NCBI RefSeq assembly: GCF_001570365.1
Contig: NZ_BBYK01000064.1
Coordinates: 28,641-92,640 of the forward strand
DNA: 64,000 bases
Source: Microtetraspora fusca
GTDB taxonomy: Bacteria; Actinomycetota; Actinomycetes; Streptosporangiales; Streptosporangiaceae
Reading direction: 5' to 3'
Each line of letters starts with the position of its first letter. Position 1 is the first letter of the stretch. Positions 29,022 through 38,470 of this stretch are shown in pieces. The translations under genes and the position numbers were made by a program. The notes under the pieces were generated by a model. That model made no database searches and was not told the origin of the DNA. It saw only the letters and a list, made by a program, of their open reading frames with translations.

Positions 29022-29057
29022 CGGTCGAGTTCGTGACCGTCAGGGAGGTTCATCAAG

Positions 29058-29951
29058 GTGACTGCGACCACCGATGCGACGTGGACCGCGGGACCCCCGG
29101 GCGGTGAGATCGGGCCCACCGGCCGCGTGCGTCCGGTCTTCCCCGACCCCAGCCCGCCGGAGACCCACGGCCCGGCGCGCATCGTCGCGATGGTGAACCA
29201 GAAGGGCGGCGTCGGCAAGACCACCACCACGATCAACCTGGGCGCCGCGCTCGCCGAGGTCGGGCAGCGGGTCCTCCTCGTCGACTTCGACCCGCAGGGC
29301 GCCCTCTCGGTCGGCCTCGGCATCGACCCGCGCCCGCTCGAGATGACGATCTACGACCTCCTCATGGAGGAGCCCGACGTCACCACCGAGGACGTCCTGC
29401 TCAACACCACGGTCGAGGGCATGGATCTGCTGCCGAGCAACATCTTCCTGTCCGGCGCGGAGATCAGGCTCGTCAACGAGGTCGCCAGGGAGTACGCCCT
29501 GCAGCGGTCGCTCGAGCCGCTGCTGCCGCACTACGACATCTGCCTGATCGACTGCCAGCCGTCGCTCGGCCTGCTCACCGTCAACGCGCTGACCTGCGCG
29601 CACAGCGTGATGATCCCGCTGGAGTGCGAGTTCTTCGCGCTGCGCGGCGTCGCCCTGCTGATGGAGTCCATCGGCAAGGTCCAGGAGCGGCTCAACAAGA
29701 ACCTGGAGATCGACGGCCTGCTCGCCACCATGTACGACCCGCGCACGCTGCACGCCCGGGAAGTGCTCCAGACGATCATGCAGGGCTTCGGCGACAAGGT
29801 CTTCCACACGGTCATCAACCGGACCGTCCGCTTCCCGGACGCGACCCTGGCGGGCGAGCCGATCACCCAGTTCGACCCCGGCTCCATGGGCGCCACCGCG
29901 TACCGGGAGCTCGCTCGCGAGCTGCTCGCGCGCTGGCCCGCCCGCGTCTGA
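29058..29951 (+). CDS. ParA/Soj family ATPase
   Basis: This 297-residue ParA-family ATPase has the deviant Walker A KGGVGKTT (49-56), the Walker A' LLVDFDPQGALSVGLG and Walker B-like ICLIDCQPSLGLLTVNAL. A 40-residue proline-rich N-terminal extension precedes the P loop. The position directly before scpA and scpB matches Rv1708 of M. tuberculosis, a ParA paralogue distinct from the parAB pair near oriC. No parB gene and no parS-like palindrome are seen here. It probably acts in nucleoid organisation with the Smc-ScpAB complex, but this is inferred from linkage. Confidence 0.9.
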   Translation: MTATTDATWTAGPPGGEIGPTGRVRPVFPDPSPPETHGPARIVAMVNQKGGVGKTTTTINLGAALAEVGQRVLLVDFDPQGALSVGLGIDPRPLEMTIYDLLMEEPDVTTEDVLLNTTVEGMDLLPSNIFLSGAEIRLVNEVAREYALQRSLEPLLPHYDICLIDCQPSLGLLTVNALTCAHSVMIPLECEFFALRGVALLMESIGKVQERLNKNLEIDGLLATMYDPRTLHAREVLQTIMQGFGDKVFHTVINRTVRFPDATLAGEPITQFDPGSMGATAYRELARELLARWPARV

Positions 29952-30000
29952 CCCCGTCCCGAAACCCCGGCGCGGCGGGCCGATCCGTCCCCGGGGAGTG

Positions 30001-30843
30001 ATGTCGTACGGGACAATGGGCGGCGTGACCGAGCAGCCCGCCACCGACGCGTTCCAGGTGCATCTGGACGTCTTCGAGGGCCCCTTCGACCTGCTGCTCG
30101 GGCTGATCTCCAAGCACAAGCTGGACATCACCGAGGTGTCCCTGCACAAGGTCACGGACGAGTTCATCTCCTACATCCGCTCCCGGGGGCCGGAGTGGGA
30201 CCTCGACCAGACGAGTCACTTCCTGCTCGTCGCGGCGACCCTCCTGGACCTCAAGGCAGCCCGGCTGCTGCCCACCGGTGAGGTCGAGGACGAGGAGGAC
30301 CTCGCCCTGCTGGAGGCGCGTGACCTGCTGTTCGCCCGGCTCCTGCAGTACCGGGCGTACAAGGAGGTCGCGAAGATCTTCTCGGCGCGGATGGCCGACG
30401 AGGCGCTGCGTTTCCCCCGGATCGTCCCGATGGAGCAGCGGTTCGCCAACCTGCTGCCCGAGCTGATCCTCGGCATCGGCCCGGAACGGCTGGCCAAGAT
30501 CGCCGTCAAGGTCTTCACGCCCAAGGCGCCGCCGACGGTGTCCGTGCACCACATGTACCAACCGCTCGCCAGCGTCCGCGAACAGGCCGCTATCCTTGTC
30601 GAGCGGCTCAGGCTGGCCCGCACGGCCACCTTCCGGTCGCTGACCGCCGACTGCGCGGGCACGTACGAGGTCGTCGCGCGTTTCCTGGCCGTCCTGGAGC
30701 TGTTCAGGGAGGCCGCTGTCTCCTTCGAGCAGTTGGAGCCCCTCGGCGAGCTGTACGTGACCTGGACCGGCGCCGCCGACGGGGACGTGACCGTCGGCGA
30801 CGACTACGACGAGGGCAAGAGGACCGACGATGAGTCCGAGTGA
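30001..30843 (+). CDS. scpA: Segregation and condensation protein A
   Basis: ScpA is the kleisin that bridges the heads of Smc and works with ScpB in chromosome condensation. The protein of about 280 residues opens with FQVHLDVFEGPFDLLLGLISKHKLDITEVSLHKVT, the conserved N-terminal region, and ends with a winged-helix region (FLAVLELFREAAVSFEQLEPLGEL). The start is uncertain: ATG 30001 has GGGGAG very near, ATG 30016 and GTG 30025 are alternatives, and GTG 30025 gives the family-like start MTEQPA. The end overlaps scpB by 14 bases. Confidence 0.93.
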   Translation: MSYGTMGGVTEQPATDAFQVHLDVFEGPFDLLLGLISKHKLDITEVSLHKVTDEFISYIRSRGPEWDLDQTSHFLLVAATLLDLKAARLLPTGEVEDEEDLALLEARDLLFARLLQYRAYKEVAKIFSARMADEALRFPRIVPMEQRFANLLPELILGIGPERLAKIAVKVFTPKAPPTVSVHHMYQPLASVREQAAILVERLRLARTATFRSLTADCAGTYEVVARFLAVLELFREAAVSFEQLEPLGELYVTWTGAADGDVTVGDDYDEGKRTDDESE

Positions 30844-31417
30844 GTCCGAGCGCGTCGAGGACGCGACGGCCCTGGCCGGGCCCGGCCTCCGATCGGCGAT
30901 CGAGGCCATCCTCCTCGTCGTGGACGAGCCGGTCGCCGAGGTGACGCTCGCGCAGGTCCTGGAGCGCCCGACCGTCGAGGTCGCGGCCGTCCTGCGCGAT
31001 CTCTCCGCGGAATACACCGCCGCCGGGCGGGGTTTCGACCTTCGGGAGGTCGGCGGAGGCTGGCGCTTCTACACCCGGGCCGACTACGCCCCCGTGGTGG
31101 AGCGCTTCGTCCGGGACGGCCAGCAGGCGCGGCTCACCCAGGCCGCACTGGAGACCCTCGCCGTGGTCGCCTACCGCCAGCCCGTCAGCCGGGCCAGGGT
31201 GGCGGCGGTCCGCGGCGTCAACAGCGACGGGGTCATGCGGACCCTGGTGGCGCGCGGCCTCGTGGAGGAGGCCGGCACCGATCCGGAGAGCCAGGCCGTG
31301 CTCTACCGGACGACGAGTTACTTCCTGGAGAGGTTGGGCCTGCGGGACCTCGGCGAACTGCCGGAGCTCGCCCCCTTCCTCCCCGACGATGTGGAAACCC
31401 TAGAGGAGCAGAAGTAG
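30830..31417 (+). CDS. scpB: Segregation and condensation protein B
   Basis: ScpB is the winged-helix partner that dimerises on ScpA in the Smc complex. The 195-residue protein has two winged-helix domains with the family segments IEAILLVVDEPV, GGGWRFYTRADYAPVVERFV, LTQAALETLAVVAYRQPVSRA and VARGLVEEAG. The ATG lies inside the end of scpA. Its TAG shares one base with the GTG of rluB, so the operon is tightly coupled. Confidence 0.94.
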   Translation: MSPSESERVEDATALAGPGLRSAIEAILLVVDEPVAEVTLAQVLERPTVEVAAVLRDLSAEYTAAGRGFDLREVGGGWRFYTRADYAPVVERFVRDGQQARLTQAALETLAVVAYRQPVSRARVAAVRGVNSDGVMRTLVARGLVEEAGTDPESQAVLYRTTSYFLERLGLRDLGELPELAPFLPDDVETLEEQK

Positions 31418-33045
31418 TGGACAGCAGGCGTACCCCGTCCGGTGATGGACGCGGTCGGAGCCGGAACACCGGCGGGCGCGGCGGAGCGCGAGGCGGATCC
31501 CAGGGTGGGTCCCGCGCCGGAAGCGGCGGCGGGTTCCGTTCCCAGGCACCCCGTTCTGACAGATACGGCGACCGTGAGCGCCGGTACGACGACAACCGCG
31601 GCGGGTCCTTCCGCGCGGACGACCGCCAGCCCGCTCGGGGCGGCGAGCGCGACGGCTCCCGCGGATTCTCCCGCGACCGCGGCCCCGCCGGGGCCGGCCG
31701 GGGCGAGCGGGACTCCTTCCGCGGGGGGCGGTTCGGCCGGCCGGCCGGCGACCGCGATCGCGACTTCCGCGATCGCGACTCCCGCGACTCCCGCGACTCT
31801 CGCGACTCCCGCGACTCCCGCGACTCCCGCGACTCCCGCGATCGCGACCGTGACTTCCGGGACCGCGACCGCGGCTCACGCGGCCGCGACTTCGGCGAGC
31901 GTGACTTCCGCGGCCGGGACGGCCGTGACCGTGACTTCCGCGACCGCGAGCCGCGGGACGTCCGGCGCGACGACACCCGCGAGCGCGACGGGCGCCCGTC
32001 CGGATCGCGCGGGCGGTTCGGCCGCCCCGAGGGCGAGCGCCGCGAACGCCGTGAGCGCCGCGACGACGTGCAGACCATCGGCCGCACCGGCGGCGGTGGG
32101 GAGCGGGGCGGCTCCCGCGGCCGCTACGGCAGGGACAGCTCGCGTCGCGAGCTGCGCGAGGGCGGGCGCCCCGACTCCCGGGCCGGATCGCCGGCCGGGC
32201 GGCCCGGCGGCCGCCAGGCCGCCGCGGGCGAGAACCCGTTCAAGAGCGCCAGGCAGCCGCGCCGCGACCCGGACTTCTACGAGCCCGGCTACACCGACGA
32301 GCGCGACACCACCGAGGTGCCCGGCGGCGCCCGGCTGCAGAAGGTCCTCGCCCAGGCGGGCGTGGCCAGCCGCCGCGCCTGCGAGGAGATGATCGGCGAC
32401 GGCCGCGTCACCGTCGACGGGCAGGTCGTTCGCCGCTTCGGCGCGCGGGTCGACCCGTCCAAGCAGGTCATCCACGTGGACGGCAAGCGCATCCCGACCG
32501 CGTCCGACCTCGTCTACTTCGCGCTCAACAAGCCGATCGGCGTGGTGAGCACGATGGAGGACCCCGAGGGACGGCCGTGCCTGCAGGACTTCGTGCAGGA
32601 TCTCGCCCCGCGTCTCTTCCACGTCGGGCGGCTGGACACCGAGACCGAGGGCCTGCTGCTGTTCACCAACGACGGCGAGCTCGCCCACCGGCTCACCCAC
32701 CCCAGCTACGGCGTGAAGAAGAAGTACTGGGCGAAGGTCCCCGGCCCGGTCCCGCGCGACCTGCACCGGGTGCTGCGCAAGGGCGTCGAGCTGGAGGACG
32801 GCCTGGCCAAGGTGGACGAGTTCCGCGTCGTCCAGGAGCACGGCCAGCAGGCGCTGGTCGAGGTGGTCCTGCACGAGGGGCGCAAGCACATCGTCCGCCG
32901 CCTGCTGGAGGAGACCGGCCACCGGGTGATCGACCTGGCCCGCATCGAGTTCGGCCCGGTCAAGCTGGGCCGGCTGAAGCCGGGCACGGTCCGCACCCTC
33001 AGCCTGCAGGAGGTCGGCGACCTCTACGCGGCGGTCGGCCTGTAG
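31417..33045 (+). CDS. rluB: 23S rRNA pseudouridine synthase RluB-type with long RG/RD-rich N-terminal extension
   Basis: The enzyme isomerises a uridine of 23S rRNA to pseudouridine. The 542-residue protein consists of about 300 residues of low-complexity Arg, Gly, Asp and Ser sequence, then an S4 RNA-binding domain (about 304-365) and an RsuA/RluB catalytic domain with D407 in GRLDTETEGLLLFTNDGEL. The catalytic half is ordinary. The extension includes seven consecutive RDS tripeptides and many RDRD and RGG elements, and is probably a disordered RNA-binding or condensate-forming arm. Short basic extensions are common in actinobacterial RluB; this one is unusually long. GTG 31417 shares a base with the scpB stop. 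Confidence 0.92.
   Translation: MDSRRTPSGDGRGRSRNTGGRGGARGGSQGGSRAGSGGGFRSQAPRSDRYGDRERRYDDNRGGSFRADDRQPARGGERDGSRGFSRDRGPAGAGRGERDSFRGGRFGRPAGDRDRDFRDRDSRDSRDSRDSRDSRDSRDSRDRDRDFRDRDRGSRGRDFGERDFRGRDGRDRDFRDREPRDVRRDDTRERDGRPSGSRGRFGRPEGERRERRERRDDVQTIGRTGGGGERGGSRGRYGRDSSRRELREGGRPDSRAGSPAGRPGGRQAAAGENPFKSARQPRRDPDFYEPGYTDERDTTEVPGGARLQKVLAQAGVASRRACEEMIGDGRVTVDGQVVRRFGARVDPSKQVIHVDGKRIPTASDLVYFALNKPIGVVSTMEDPEGRPCLQDFVQDLAPRLFHVGRLDTETEGLLLFTNDGELAHRLTHPSYGVKKKYWAKVPGPVPRDLHRVLRKGVELEDGLAKVDEFRVVQEHGQQALVEVVLHEGRKHIVRRLLEETGHRVIDLARIEFGPVKLGRLKPGTVRTLSLQEVGDLYAAVGL
31771..31843. repeat. 9-bp tandem repeat inside rluB
   Basis: The unit CGACTCCCG recurs about seven times with one variant (CGACTCTCG), encoding a run of Arg-Asp-Ser. 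It is the most regular part of the extension and likely to vary in length between strains. Confidence 0.85.
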
Positions 33046-33116
33046 CCTGACCGGACGACAGAGGCCGGCGCGCCCAGCGGCGACGCGGGAGCGCGGTGGA
33101 ACGAGAAGGGGATGAC

Positions 33117-33476
33117 ATGGTGCGGGCGATCCGGGGAGCCATCCAGGTCGACGGCAACGATCGCGAGTCGATCCTGGCCGGGACGACCGAGCTGGTGACC
33201 GAGGTGATGGCGCGCAACAAGCTCACCACCGACGACGTCATCAGCGTGATCTTCACGGCCACGCCGGACCTGACGGCGGAGTTCCCCGCGCTGGCCGCGC
33301 GGAAGCTGGGCTTCCACGACGTGCCGCTGCTCTGCGCGAGCGAGATCGACGTGCCGGGTGCCCTGCCGCGCGTGGTCCGGTTGATGGCCCACGTGGCCAC
33401 CGACCGGCCCCGGCAGGAGATCCAGCACGTCTATCTCCGGGGCGCGGTCGCCCTCAGGGTCGACATCGCCCAGTAG
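33117..33476 (+). CDS. aroH: Chorismate mutase, AroH type
   Basis: The 119-residue protein is a monofunctional AroH-class chorismate mutase, which converts chorismate to prephenate for tyrosine and phenylalanine. Conserved features are MVRAIRGAIQVDGNDRESIL with the active-site Arg near the start, VISVIFTATPDLTAEFPA, VPLLCASEIDVPGALPRVVR with the catalytic Glu and Arg, and the C-terminal QHVYLRGAVALRVD. ATG 33117 follows AAGGGGATGAC; a slightly longer frame from GTG 33096 lacks family similarity. tyrA, which uses the product, follows 206 bases on. Confidence 0.9.
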   Translation: MVRAIRGAIQVDGNDRESILAGTTELVTEVMARNKLTTDDVISVIFTATPDLTAEFPALAARKLGFHDVPLLCASEIDVPGALPRVVRLMAHVATDRPRQEIQHVYLRGAVALRVDIAQ

Positions 33477-33682
33477 ATCGTCCGGGGGCCGACGAGGCCG
33501 GCCCGGGCCCCCGAGAGGCGGGCACGCCGCTCGGGTGAAGCGAGCACCATAAGTTGGGCCAGGTATCGCAGCCGGAGAGGGCGGCACAAAGCGCCTCGGG
33601 TACGACGGAACCTGGCGACAGGGACCTGAAGGGCCTCCGGCGAGCCGGGGCCCCTACGACACGGCACGGTAGGGCGAGCATC

Positions 33683-34774
33683 ATGACTCCCATCCAGGAC
33701 GGCACGATCGGCAGCGTCGTCGTTGTCGGCACCGGTTTGATCGGCACCTCTGTCGCGCTGGCGCTGCGCGAGCGCGACGTGCGGGTCTACCTCGCCGACC
33801 GCGACCCCGCCGCCGTACGGCTGGCGCGGGAGCTCGGCGCGGGCGAGGAGTGGACGCCCGGCGCCACCGCCGACCTCGCGGTCATCGCCGTGCCGCCCCA
33901 GTTCGTCGCCGCGCAGCTGCTCGACCTGCAGAAGAACGGCGCCGCCCGCTGCTACACCGACGTGGCGAGCGTCAAGGCGCTCCCGGTGAGCCAGGCGGAC
34001 GAGCTCGGGTGTGACCTGGCCGCGTTCGTGCCGGGCCACCCGCTGGCCGGGCGCGAGCGGTCGGGACCCGCGGCCGCCCGGGCCGACCTGTTCCTGGGCC
34101 GCCCCTGGGCGCTGTGCCCCACTCCCGACACGTCGGCGAACGCCGTACGGACCGTGCAGGAGCTGGTGGCGCTGTGCGGCGGGAACGCCGTCACGGTGGA
34201 CGCCGCCGAGCACGACCGCGCGGTGGCCGTCATCTCCCACGCCCCGCACGTGACCGCGGCGGCCGTGGCCGCGCGGCTGGCCGAGGCGTCGGAGACGGCG
34301 CTCGGGCTGTCCGGGCAGGGCGTGCGGGACGTCACGCGCATCGCGGCGGGCGACCCCGCGCTGTGGACCGGCATCCTGTCCGGCAACGCCGTACCGGTGG
34401 CCGAGGTGCTCGAACGCGTGGCGGCCGATCTCGCCGCCGCCGCGCGCTCGCTGCGCGGCCACGCGGGGGAGGGCGCGGCCGTCTCCGAGGTGACCGACCT
34501 GCTGACCCGCGGCGTGGTGGGCACCGGGCGGATCCCCGGCAAGCACGGCGGACCGGCCCGTACTTATGCGGTCGTCCAGGTCGTGATCGGCGACCGGCCG
34601 GGCGAGCTGGCCCGGCTGGTGCAGGCCGCGGGCGAGACCGGGGTCAACATCGAGGACATCCGGCTGGAGCACGCGCCGGGGCTGCCTCTCGGCGCCGCCG
34701 AGCTGTACGTCCAGCCGGAGGCGGCGGCCGGGCTGGCCGAGGAGCTGCGCGCCCGCGGCTGGCAGGTGCCCTGA
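33683..34774 (+). CDS. tyrA: Prephenate dehydrogenase with ACT domain
   Basis: TyrA oxidatively decarboxylates prephenate to 4-hydroxyphenylpyruvate in tyrosine synthesis. The 363-residue protein has an N-terminal NAD-binding fold (VVVGTGLIGTSVAL), the substrate segments DVASVK and PGHPLAGRERSG, a helical dimerisation domain, and a C-terminal ACT domain (about 292-355, VVIGDRPGELARLVQAAGETGVNIEDIRLEH) that probably gives feedback control by tyrosine. ATG 33683 follows AGGGCGAGC. The upstream gap contains no clear attenuator. cmk is next. Confidence 0.93.
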   Translation: MTPIQDGTIGSVVVVGTGLIGTSVALALRERDVRVYLADRDPAAVRLARELGAGEEWTPGATADLAVIAVPPQFVAAQLLDLQKNGAARCYTDVASVKALPVSQADELGCDLAAFVPGHPLAGRERSGPAAARADLFLGRPWALCPTPDTSANAVRTVQELVALCGGNAVTVDAAEHDRAVAVISHAPHVTAAAVAARLAEASETALGLSGQGVRDVTRIAAGDPALWTGILSGNAVPVAEVLERVAADLAAAARSLRGHAGEGAAVSEVTDLLTRGVVGTGRIPGKHGGPARTYAVVQVVIGDRPGELARLVQAAGETGVNIEDIRLEHAPGLPLGAAELYVQPEAAAGLAEELRARGWQVP

Positions 34775-34920
34775 CACGGGGCCGATGCCCCGGCGTCGTG
34801 GCCGTCTCGTGATCGCCGGCGATCGCCGCCGATGCGCGGGGGATCGGCGAGTGCCGGTACTCTCGGGGGCGGACAACGTCGGAGTGCATCTTGACGCGCT
34901 CTTGAGGCAGAGGAGCGATC

Positions 34921-35589
34921 GTGTCGGGTCTGGTCGTCGCGATGGACGGGCCTTCCGGGTCGGGTAAGTCGAGCGCGTCGCGCGGCGTCGCGCGGGCGCT
35001 GGGGCTGCGTTACCTCGACACCGGCGCGATGTACCGCGCGGTCACCTGGTGGGTGCTCCAGCAGGGGATCGACCTGGCGGACCCGGAGGCGATCGCGAGC
35101 CGGGCGGCCGAGCCGCGGCTGGTCATGAGCACCGACCCGGACGCCCCGGGTGTCACCGTGGACGGCGTCGACGTGAACGGCCCGATCCGCGGGGCCGAGG
35201 TCACGGGGGCCGTCTCCGCGGTGAGCGCCGTCCCCGAGGTGCGCGCGCGAATGGTCGCCCTGCAGCGCGAGATCATCGCCGGGACGCTCGCCTCCGGCGG
35301 CATCGTCGTGGAGGGGCGCGACATCGGCACCGTGGTGGCCCCGGACGCCGCGGTCAAGGTCTTCCTGACCGCCAGCGCCGAGGCCCGCGCCACCCGCCGT
35401 ACGGCCGAGCTGACCGGCACCACGGTGGAGGCGCAGAAGGCCGAGATGGCGCGGCGGGACACGCTGGACTCCACCCGGCGGGCGGACCCGCTGGCCAAGG
35501 CGGCGGACGCCGTCGAACTGGACACGACGCCGCTGGACCTCGACGAGGTGATCGCCGAGGTGCTGCGGCTGGTAAAGGAACGAGCCTGA
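34921..35589 (+). CDS. cmk: Cytidylate kinase
   Basis: Cmk phosphorylates CMP and dCMP with ATP. The 222-residue protein has the P loop GPSGSGKSS, the NMP-binding [39 protein letters not shown] and the R-R-D segment of the lid ([14 protein letters not shown]). GTG 34921 follows AGAGGAGCG. In M. tuberculosis cmk is likewise followed by engA/der, as here. Confidence 0.95.
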   Translation: MSGLVVAMDGPSGSGKSSASRGVARALGLRYLDTGAMYRAVTWWVLQQGIDLADPEAIASRAAEPRLVMSTDPDAPGVTVDGVDVNGPIRGAEVTGAVSAVSAVPEVRARMVALQREIIAGTLASGGIVVEGRDIGTVVAPDAAVKVFLTASAEARATRRTAELTGTTVEAQKAEMARRDTLDSTRRADPLAKAADAVELDTTPLDLDEVIAEVLRLVKERA

Positions 35590-35674
35590 TCGCCGAAAGG
35601 GCCGGGATCCCCGGCCCCGACGGGCAGGAGGGCACGAAGCGAACCTGATCCTCTCCGGATCGGGAGAGGAAGCG

Positions 35675-37096
35675 ATGAGCAGGGACGTGACGGGGGAATA
35701 CGGAGACGAGGCCGGCTGGATCGAGGCCGAGCTCGCCGATCTCGCCGCAGACGAGACCGAGGAGGCGCCCGACAGCGGGCCGCTGCCGGTCGTGGCCGTG
35801 GTCGGCCGCCCCAACGTGGGCAAATCCACGCTGGTCAACCGGATCATCGGCCGCCGCGAGGCGGTCGTCGAGGACGTGCCGGGCGTCACGCGGGACCGGG
35901 TCACCTACGAGGCGACCTGGCGGGGGCGCCGGTTCACCCTGGTGGACACGGGCGGCTGGGACCCGGACGCCACGGGCATGGCGCTCCGCATCGCCGAGCA
36001 GGCGCAGATCGCGGCCGAGCTGGCCGACGTGATCCTGTTCGTGGTGGACGCCAGTGTCGGCGTGACCGACTCCGACGAGGCGGTCGGCGCCGTGCTGCGG
36101 CGTTCCGGCAAGCCCGTCGTGCTGGCCGCCAACAAGGTGGACAACCAGCTCATGGAGCTGGAGGCGGCCGGGCTCTGGTCGCTCGGCCTGGGCGAGCCGT
36201 ACCCGGTGTCGGCGCTGCACGGCCGGGCCAGCGGCGACCTGCTCGACGTGGTGCTCGACGCGCTGCCCGAGACGCCGCCGCAGACGTTCGGCGCGCAGAG
36301 CGGCCCGCGCCGGGTCGCCCTGCTGGGCAAGCCCAACGTCGGCAAGTCGTCCCTGCTGAACAAGGTGGCGGGCGAGGAGCGGGTCCTGGTGGACCCGATG
36401 GCCGGCACGACCCGCGACCCGGTGGACGAACTGGTCGAGCTGGGTGGCCGGACGTACCGCTTCGTCGACACGGCCGGCATCCGCCGCCGTGACCGCGAGC
36501 TCAAGGGCGCCGACTTCTACGCGGCGATGCGTACGCGGGCCGCGCTGGAGCGCTCGGAGGTGGCGATCGTGCTGATCGACGCCTCGGACACGCTGACCGA
36601 GCAGGACCTGCGCATCATCAGCCTGGTGATCGAGTCCGGCCGCTGCATGGTGATCGCCTTCAACAAGTGGGACCTGGTCGACGAGGACCGCCGCTACTAC
36701 CTGGAGAAGGAGATCGACCGGCAGCTCGTCCGCACGCCGTGGGCGCTGCGGGTCAACATCTCCGCCAAGACGGGCCGGCACGTCGAGAAGCTGACCCCGG
36801 CGATCGAGCGCGCCCTCGACTCCTGGGGGACGCGGGTGCCCACCGCGCGGCTCAACCAGTTCCTCACCGAGCTGGTGCAGGCGACGCCGCCGCCGGTGCG
36901 CGGCGGCAAGCAGCCCAAGATCCTGTTCGCGACCCAGGCGTCCACCGAGCCGCCGAAGTTCGTGCTGTTCACTTCCGGCTTCCTGGAGGAGACCTACCGC
37001 CGGTTCATCGAGCGCCGGCTCCGCGAGGAGTTCGGCTTCGCCGGATCTCCGATCGAGGTCACGATGAAGATCCGGGAGAAGCGCAAGGGCAAGTGA
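35675..37096 (+). CDS. der: Ribosome biogenesis GTPase Der (EngA)
   Basis: Der is an essential GTPase for 50S assembly with two tandem G domains and a KH-like C-terminal domain. The 473-residue protein shows [16 protein letters not shown] near 48, NKVD for the first domain, [16 protein letters not shown] near 219, NKWD for the second, and a basic KH-like tail ending KIREKRKGK. The first 40 residues are an acidic extension usual in actinobacteria. ATG 35675 follows GGGAGAGGAAGCG. Confidence 0.95.
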   Translation: MSRDVTGEYGDEAGWIEAELADLAADETEEAPDSGPLPVVAVVGRPNVGKSTLVNRIIGRREAVVEDVPGVTRDRVTYEATWRGRRFTLVDTGGWDPDATGMALRIAEQAQIAAELADVILFVVDASVGVTDSDEAVGAVLRRSGKPVVLAANKVDNQLMELEAAGLWSLGLGEPYPVSALHGRASGDLLDVVLDALPETPPQTFGAQSGPRRVALLGKPNVGKSSLLNKVAGEERVLVDPMAGTTRDPVDELVELGGRTYRFVDTAGIRRRDRELKGADFYAAMRTRAALERSEVAIVLIDASDTLTEQDLRIISLVIESGRCMVIAFNKWDLVDEDRRYYLEKEIDRQLVRTPWALRVNISAKTGRHVEKLTPAIERALDSWGTRVPTARLNQFLTELVQATPPPVRGGKQPKILFATQASTEPPKFVLFTSGFLEETYRRFIERRLREEFGFAGSPIEVTMKIREKRKGK

Positions 37097-37140
37097 CCCC
37101 GCGGTGCGCTCCGCGGCCGACGGCCGCGGGGCGTGCCGGG

Positions 37141-37170
37141 CCGGTTGGTAGGGCTGGCCCTACCAACCGG
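37141..37170. promoter_or_regulatory. Perfect 14-bp inverted repeat upstream of two-component system 2
   Basis: CCGGTTGGTAGGGC (37141-37154) and GCCCTACCAACCGG (37157-37170) are exact reverse complements separated by TG. The centre is about 67 bases before ATG 37223, a usual place for an activator site if the mRNA is leaderless. The half-site TTGGTAGGG recurs at 57636-57644 upstream of the third two-component system. It could also help terminate der, 44 bases upstream, but no U tract follows. Confidence 0.6.
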
Positions 37171-37222
37171 ACGCCGGTGGGCAGGTTCGTCCGCCGGCCT
37201 GGGAATCCCTAGTTTTATTGAC

Positions 37223-38470
37223 ATGCGACGATCTCTGCGTCGGCTCGGCGCCGACTCCGCCTACCTGCTGCTGGGCTTGCCCCTCGCGGTCGCCGTCTTC
37301 TGCGTGCTCATCGTCGGAATCTCGGCCGGCCTGGGGATGGCGGTGACGGTGATCGGCATCCCGCTGCTCGCCCTCACCCTGCTCGGGGTTCGCACCTTCG
37401 GCGACATCGAGCGGGTGCGGATCAGCGGCGTGCTCCGCAAGCCGGTGTCCCGGCCGCGCTACCCGGAGGCGCCCGCGGGCGCCGGCTGGCTGCGCCGTAC
37501 GGCCAACCCGATCCTGAGCGGCCAGTCCTGGCTGGACGCGCTGCACGCGTTCCTGATCTTCCCTGTGGCGATCGTGACGTTCGTCGTGACCATCGTCTGG
37601 TGGGCGACCGCGCTTTTCGGCCTGCTGTACCCCCTCTACGGCTCGATCACCTCCAGCATCCCGGGCAACCACCAGCTCCCCGAGCTGCTCGGGTTCGGCA
37701 CGGGATACGCCGTCGACAGCGTCTTCTACGTCATCGTCGGGCTCGTCTTCGCGATCACCCTCGTCCCGGTCATGCGGGGCTGCGCCGTACTGCAGGCGTC
37801 GCTGGGCCGGACGCTGCTGAGCGGGGTGGCGGAGCTGCAGGAGCGCATCGAGGGGCTGACCCAGGGCCGCAACGCCGCCGTCCACGCCGAGGCGGACGCG
37901 CTGCGCCGGCTGGAGCGCGACATCCACGACGGGCCGCAGCAGCGCCTGGTGCACCTGGCGATGGAGCTGTCCCGGGCGCAGCGGGAGCTGCAGCGGGACG
38001 CGAGCGCGGCGCACGAGACCATCGGCCAGGCCATCACCGCGACCCGGGAGACCCTCGACGAGCTGCGGGCGCTCTCACGCGGCATCGCCCCGCCGATCCT
38101 CGCCGACCGGGGGCTGGCCCCTGCGCTGGCCGCCCTGGCGAGCCGCTGCACCGTGCCGGTGGAGCTGGACGTGCAGGTCGAGGAGCGGTTCCCGGCGCTG
38201 GTGGAGAACACCGTCTACTTCCTGACCGCCGAGGCGCTCACCAACGTGGCCAAGCACAGCCGGGCCACCATCTGCTCGGTGACCCTCACCAGGGTCGGGG
38301 ACTCGCTGCTGCTCACCATCGGCGACGACGGGGTCGGCGGCGCGCACGTCGCCAAGGGGCACGGCCTGGCCGGCCTGGCCGACCGGGTCCGCGTCGTCGA
38401 GGGTGAGCTGACCGTCAACTCGCCGGCCGGTGGGCCGACGCTGATCGTCGCGGAGGTGCCGTGCGCGTAG
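37223..38470 (+). CDS. Sensor histidine kinase, NarL-type two-component system 2
   Basis: The 415-residue kinase has an N-terminal membrane sensor domain (about 1-190) of the kind found in actinobacterial kinases with two hydrophobic hairpins: YLLLGLPLAVAVFCVLIVG, a second pair around FLIFPVAIVTFVVTIVWW, and another near VDSVFYVIVGLVFAITL. The HisKA_3 domain carries H235 in LERDIHDGPQQRL, and the HATPase domain has LTAEALTNVAKHS and IGDDGVGGAH. TAGTTT (37210-37215) lies seven bases before ATG 37223 and no Shine-Dalgarno is visible, so the mRNA is probably leaderless. It overlaps the regulator gene by ten bases. Confidence 0.9.
   Translation: MRRSLRRLGADSAYLLLGLPLAVAVFCVLIVGISAGLGMAVTVIGIPLLALTLLGVRTFGDIERVRISGVLRKPVSRPRYPEAPAGAGWLRRTANPILSGQSWLDALHAFLIFPVAIVTFVVTIVWWATALFGLLYPLYGSITSSIPGNHQLPELLGFGTGYAVDSVFYVIVGLVFAITLVPVMRGCAVLQASLGRTLLSGVAELQERIEGLTQGRNAAVHAEADALRRLERDIHDGPQQRLVHLAMELSRAQRELQRDASAAHETIGQAITATRETLDELRALSRGIAPPILADRGLAPALAALASRCTVPVELDVQVEERFPALVENTVYFLTAEALTNVAKHSRATICSVTLTRVGDSLLLTIGDDGVGGAHVAKGHGLAGLADRVRVVEGELTVNSPAGGPTLIVAEVPCA

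Noticed and set aside
28957-29057. parS sites near the ParA gene
   Set aside because: No copy of the GTTTCACGTGAAAC-type palindrome is present in the region.
31442-32392. Second long frame inside rluB giving an Ala/Thr-rich protein
   Set aside because: It is an alternative reading of the repeat-rich 5' half. The frame with S4 and catalytic domains is clearly the gene.
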